From: Betaproteobacteria bacterium UBA7395
GTDB lineage: Bacteria > Pseudomonadota > Gammaproteobacteria > Burkholderiales > Rhodocyclaceae
Reading direction: 5' to 3'
Length of the DNA: 6,608 bases
NCBI GenBank assembly: GCA_002470165.1
Contig: DKNF01000069.1
Coordinates: forward strand, 1 to 6,608
Positions 5,644-6,608 of the stretch are shown in pieces. The notes below the pieces were generated by a model. It made no database searches. It had not been told where the DNA came from and worked only from the letters and a program-made list of their open reading frames with translations. Every line of letters starts with the position of its first letter. Position 1 is the first letter of the stretch. The position numbers and the translations under genes were made by a program.

Positions 5644-6608
5644 TTAGCCGAGGAAGAGCTTGTACACCGGGTTGTCGCTTTCATCCCAGTGCGCGTAGCC
5701 GAGGTTTTTCAGGAACTCGCGGAACTGTTTCATTTCCGCCGGCGGCACCTGCATGCCGACCAGCACGCGACCGTAGTCGGCGCCGTGGTTGCGGTAATGG
5801 AAGAGGCTGATGTTCCAGCCGCTGCTCATGTGCTCAAGGAAATTCATCAGTGCACCCGGGCGTTCGGGGAACTCGAAACGGTAGACCAGTTCCTTCATGC
5901 CTTTCTGGCAGACCTGTGGCGCGTGGCCGCCGACCATGTGACGGACGTGGTTCTTGGCCATTTCGTCGTCGCTCAGGTCGAGCGCCGCATAACCGTGCTT
6001 GTGCAGGCTGTCGAGCAGTTTCAGCGATTCCTTGCGGTCGCTGACCTGGATGCCGACATAGACATGCGCCTCGCTGTCGGAGTTGTAGCGGTAGTTGAAC
6101 TCGGTGACGTTGCGCTTGCCGATCAGCGACAGGAACTTCTTGTAGGCACCCGGCTTCTCCGGCAGCGTCACGGCGAACACCGCTTCGCGCTGCTCGCCGA
6201 ACTCGGCGCGCTCGGCGACGAAGCGCAGGCGATCGAAGTTCATGTTGGCACCGGAAGTCACGGCGACCAGGTTCTTGTCCTTGAGCTTGTTCTGGCGCGC
6301 ATATTCCTTGGCCCCGGCAACGGCGAGCGCGCCCGAGGGTTCGAGGATGGAGCGGGTGTCCTCGAAAACATCCTTGATCGCCGCGCAGATGGCGTCGGTG
6401 TCGACCAGAATGACCTCGTCGAGGTATTCCCTGCACAGGCGGAAGGTTTCCTCGCCGACGAACTTGACCGCGGTGCCGTCGGCGAACAGCCCGACCTGCG
6501 GCAGGCGGACGCGATGGCCCTTCTCGATCGACTGTTTCATCGCGTCGGCGTCGAAGGTTTCGACGCCGATGACCTTGATTTCCGGACGCAGGCGCTTGAT
6601 GTAGGCCG
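5644..6608 (-). CDS. ilvA: Threonine ammonia-lyase, biosynthetic, C-terminal two-thirds (runs off right edge)
   Basis: There are 320 residues up to a TAA stop; the 5' part lies beyond the window, so the PLP-binding lysine is not seen. The fragment opens AYIKRLRPEIKVIGVE, the family's late catalytic-domain motif. It continues with LPQVGLFADGTAVK, ETFRLCREYLDE, VDTDAICAAIKDVFEDTR, EPSGALAVAG (89-98 of the fragment) and SGANMNFDRLRFV (118-130). Two ACT-like regulatory domains follow. The first, about 140-223, includes LPEKPGAYKKFL, VTEFNYRY and DLSDDEMAKNHVRHMVGG. The second, about 239-320, includes FPERPGALMNFL, WNISLFHYRNHGADYGRVLVG. Two domains mark the long biosynthetic IlvA type, which is normally inhibited by isoleucine and activated by valine, rather than the short catabolic TdcB. 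Reaction: L-threonine to 2-oxobutyrate plus ammonia, the entry to isoleucine synthesis. By comparison with about 510 residues in E. coli, some 190 residues are missing. An internal ATG at 6540 is Met23 of this fragment, not a start. Confidence 0.95.
   Translation of the reverse strand, partial: AYIKRLRPEIKVIGVETFDADAMKQSIEKGHRVRLPQVGLFADGTAVKFVGEETFRLCREYLDEVILVDTDAICAAIKDVFEDTRSILEPSGALAVAGAKEYARQNKLKDKNLVAVTSGANMNFDRLRFVAERAEFGEQREAVFAVTLPEKPGAYKKFLSLIGKRNVTEFNYRYNSDSEAHVYVGIQVSDRKESLKLLDSLHKHGYAALDLSDDEMAKNHVRHMVGGHAPQVCQKGMKELVYRFEFPERPGALMNFLEHMSSGWNISLFHYRNHGADYGRVLVGMQVPPAEMKQFREFLKNLGYAHWDESDNPVYKLFLG

Overview
The window looks like ordinary core chromosome of a GC-rich betaproteobacterium. 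The Rhodocyclales (Azospira/Dechloromonas/Thauera-like) are my best guess, from high GC, strong G/C preference at third codon positions and the style of the encoded proteins. That placement is inference, since the window contains no rRNA or other marker. There is no mobile element, CRISPR array, tRNA or rRNA that I can see, and coding density is very high.

Left part (1-2633, all minus strand): the 5' part of a DUF1631-type gene runs off the left edge. It is preceded by slt, a complete Slt70-like soluble lytic murein transglycosylase with a signal peptide and intact catalytic motifs. Inside the slt coding sequence lies a perfect 14-bp palindrome (2319-2332) that matches the core of the chromosomal centromere parS, the binding site of ParB. 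This is the most interesting hidden signal in the window.

Middle (2648-3226, plus strand): a single gene for 5-formyltetrahydrofolate cyclo-ligase is divergent from slt, with only 14 bp between the two start codons. Its 3' end overlaps the next, convergent, minus-strand gene by 17 bp.

Right part (3210-6608, all minus strand; transcription order is right to left): the 3' two-thirds of ilvA (threonine ammonia-lyase with two ACT-like regulatory domains) enters from the right edge. A 90-bp gap with a good sigma70-type promoter and a Shine-Dalgarno follows. Then comes a tightly coupled three-gene unit: cysK (cysteine synthase A), patB/malY (PLP-dependent C-S lyase), and a 95-residue hydrophobic protein of unknown function. 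The three genes are linked by two 4-base stop/start overlaps, the first using a TTG start (TTGA) and the second ATGA. The unit combines making cysteine with cleaving C-S bonds. IlvA adds a third PLP enzyme that yields a 2-oxo acid and ammonia, at the entry to isoleucine synthesis.

Apart from the parS-like site, the start-codon arrangements and the unknown membrane protein, I see nothing that points to a new system here.
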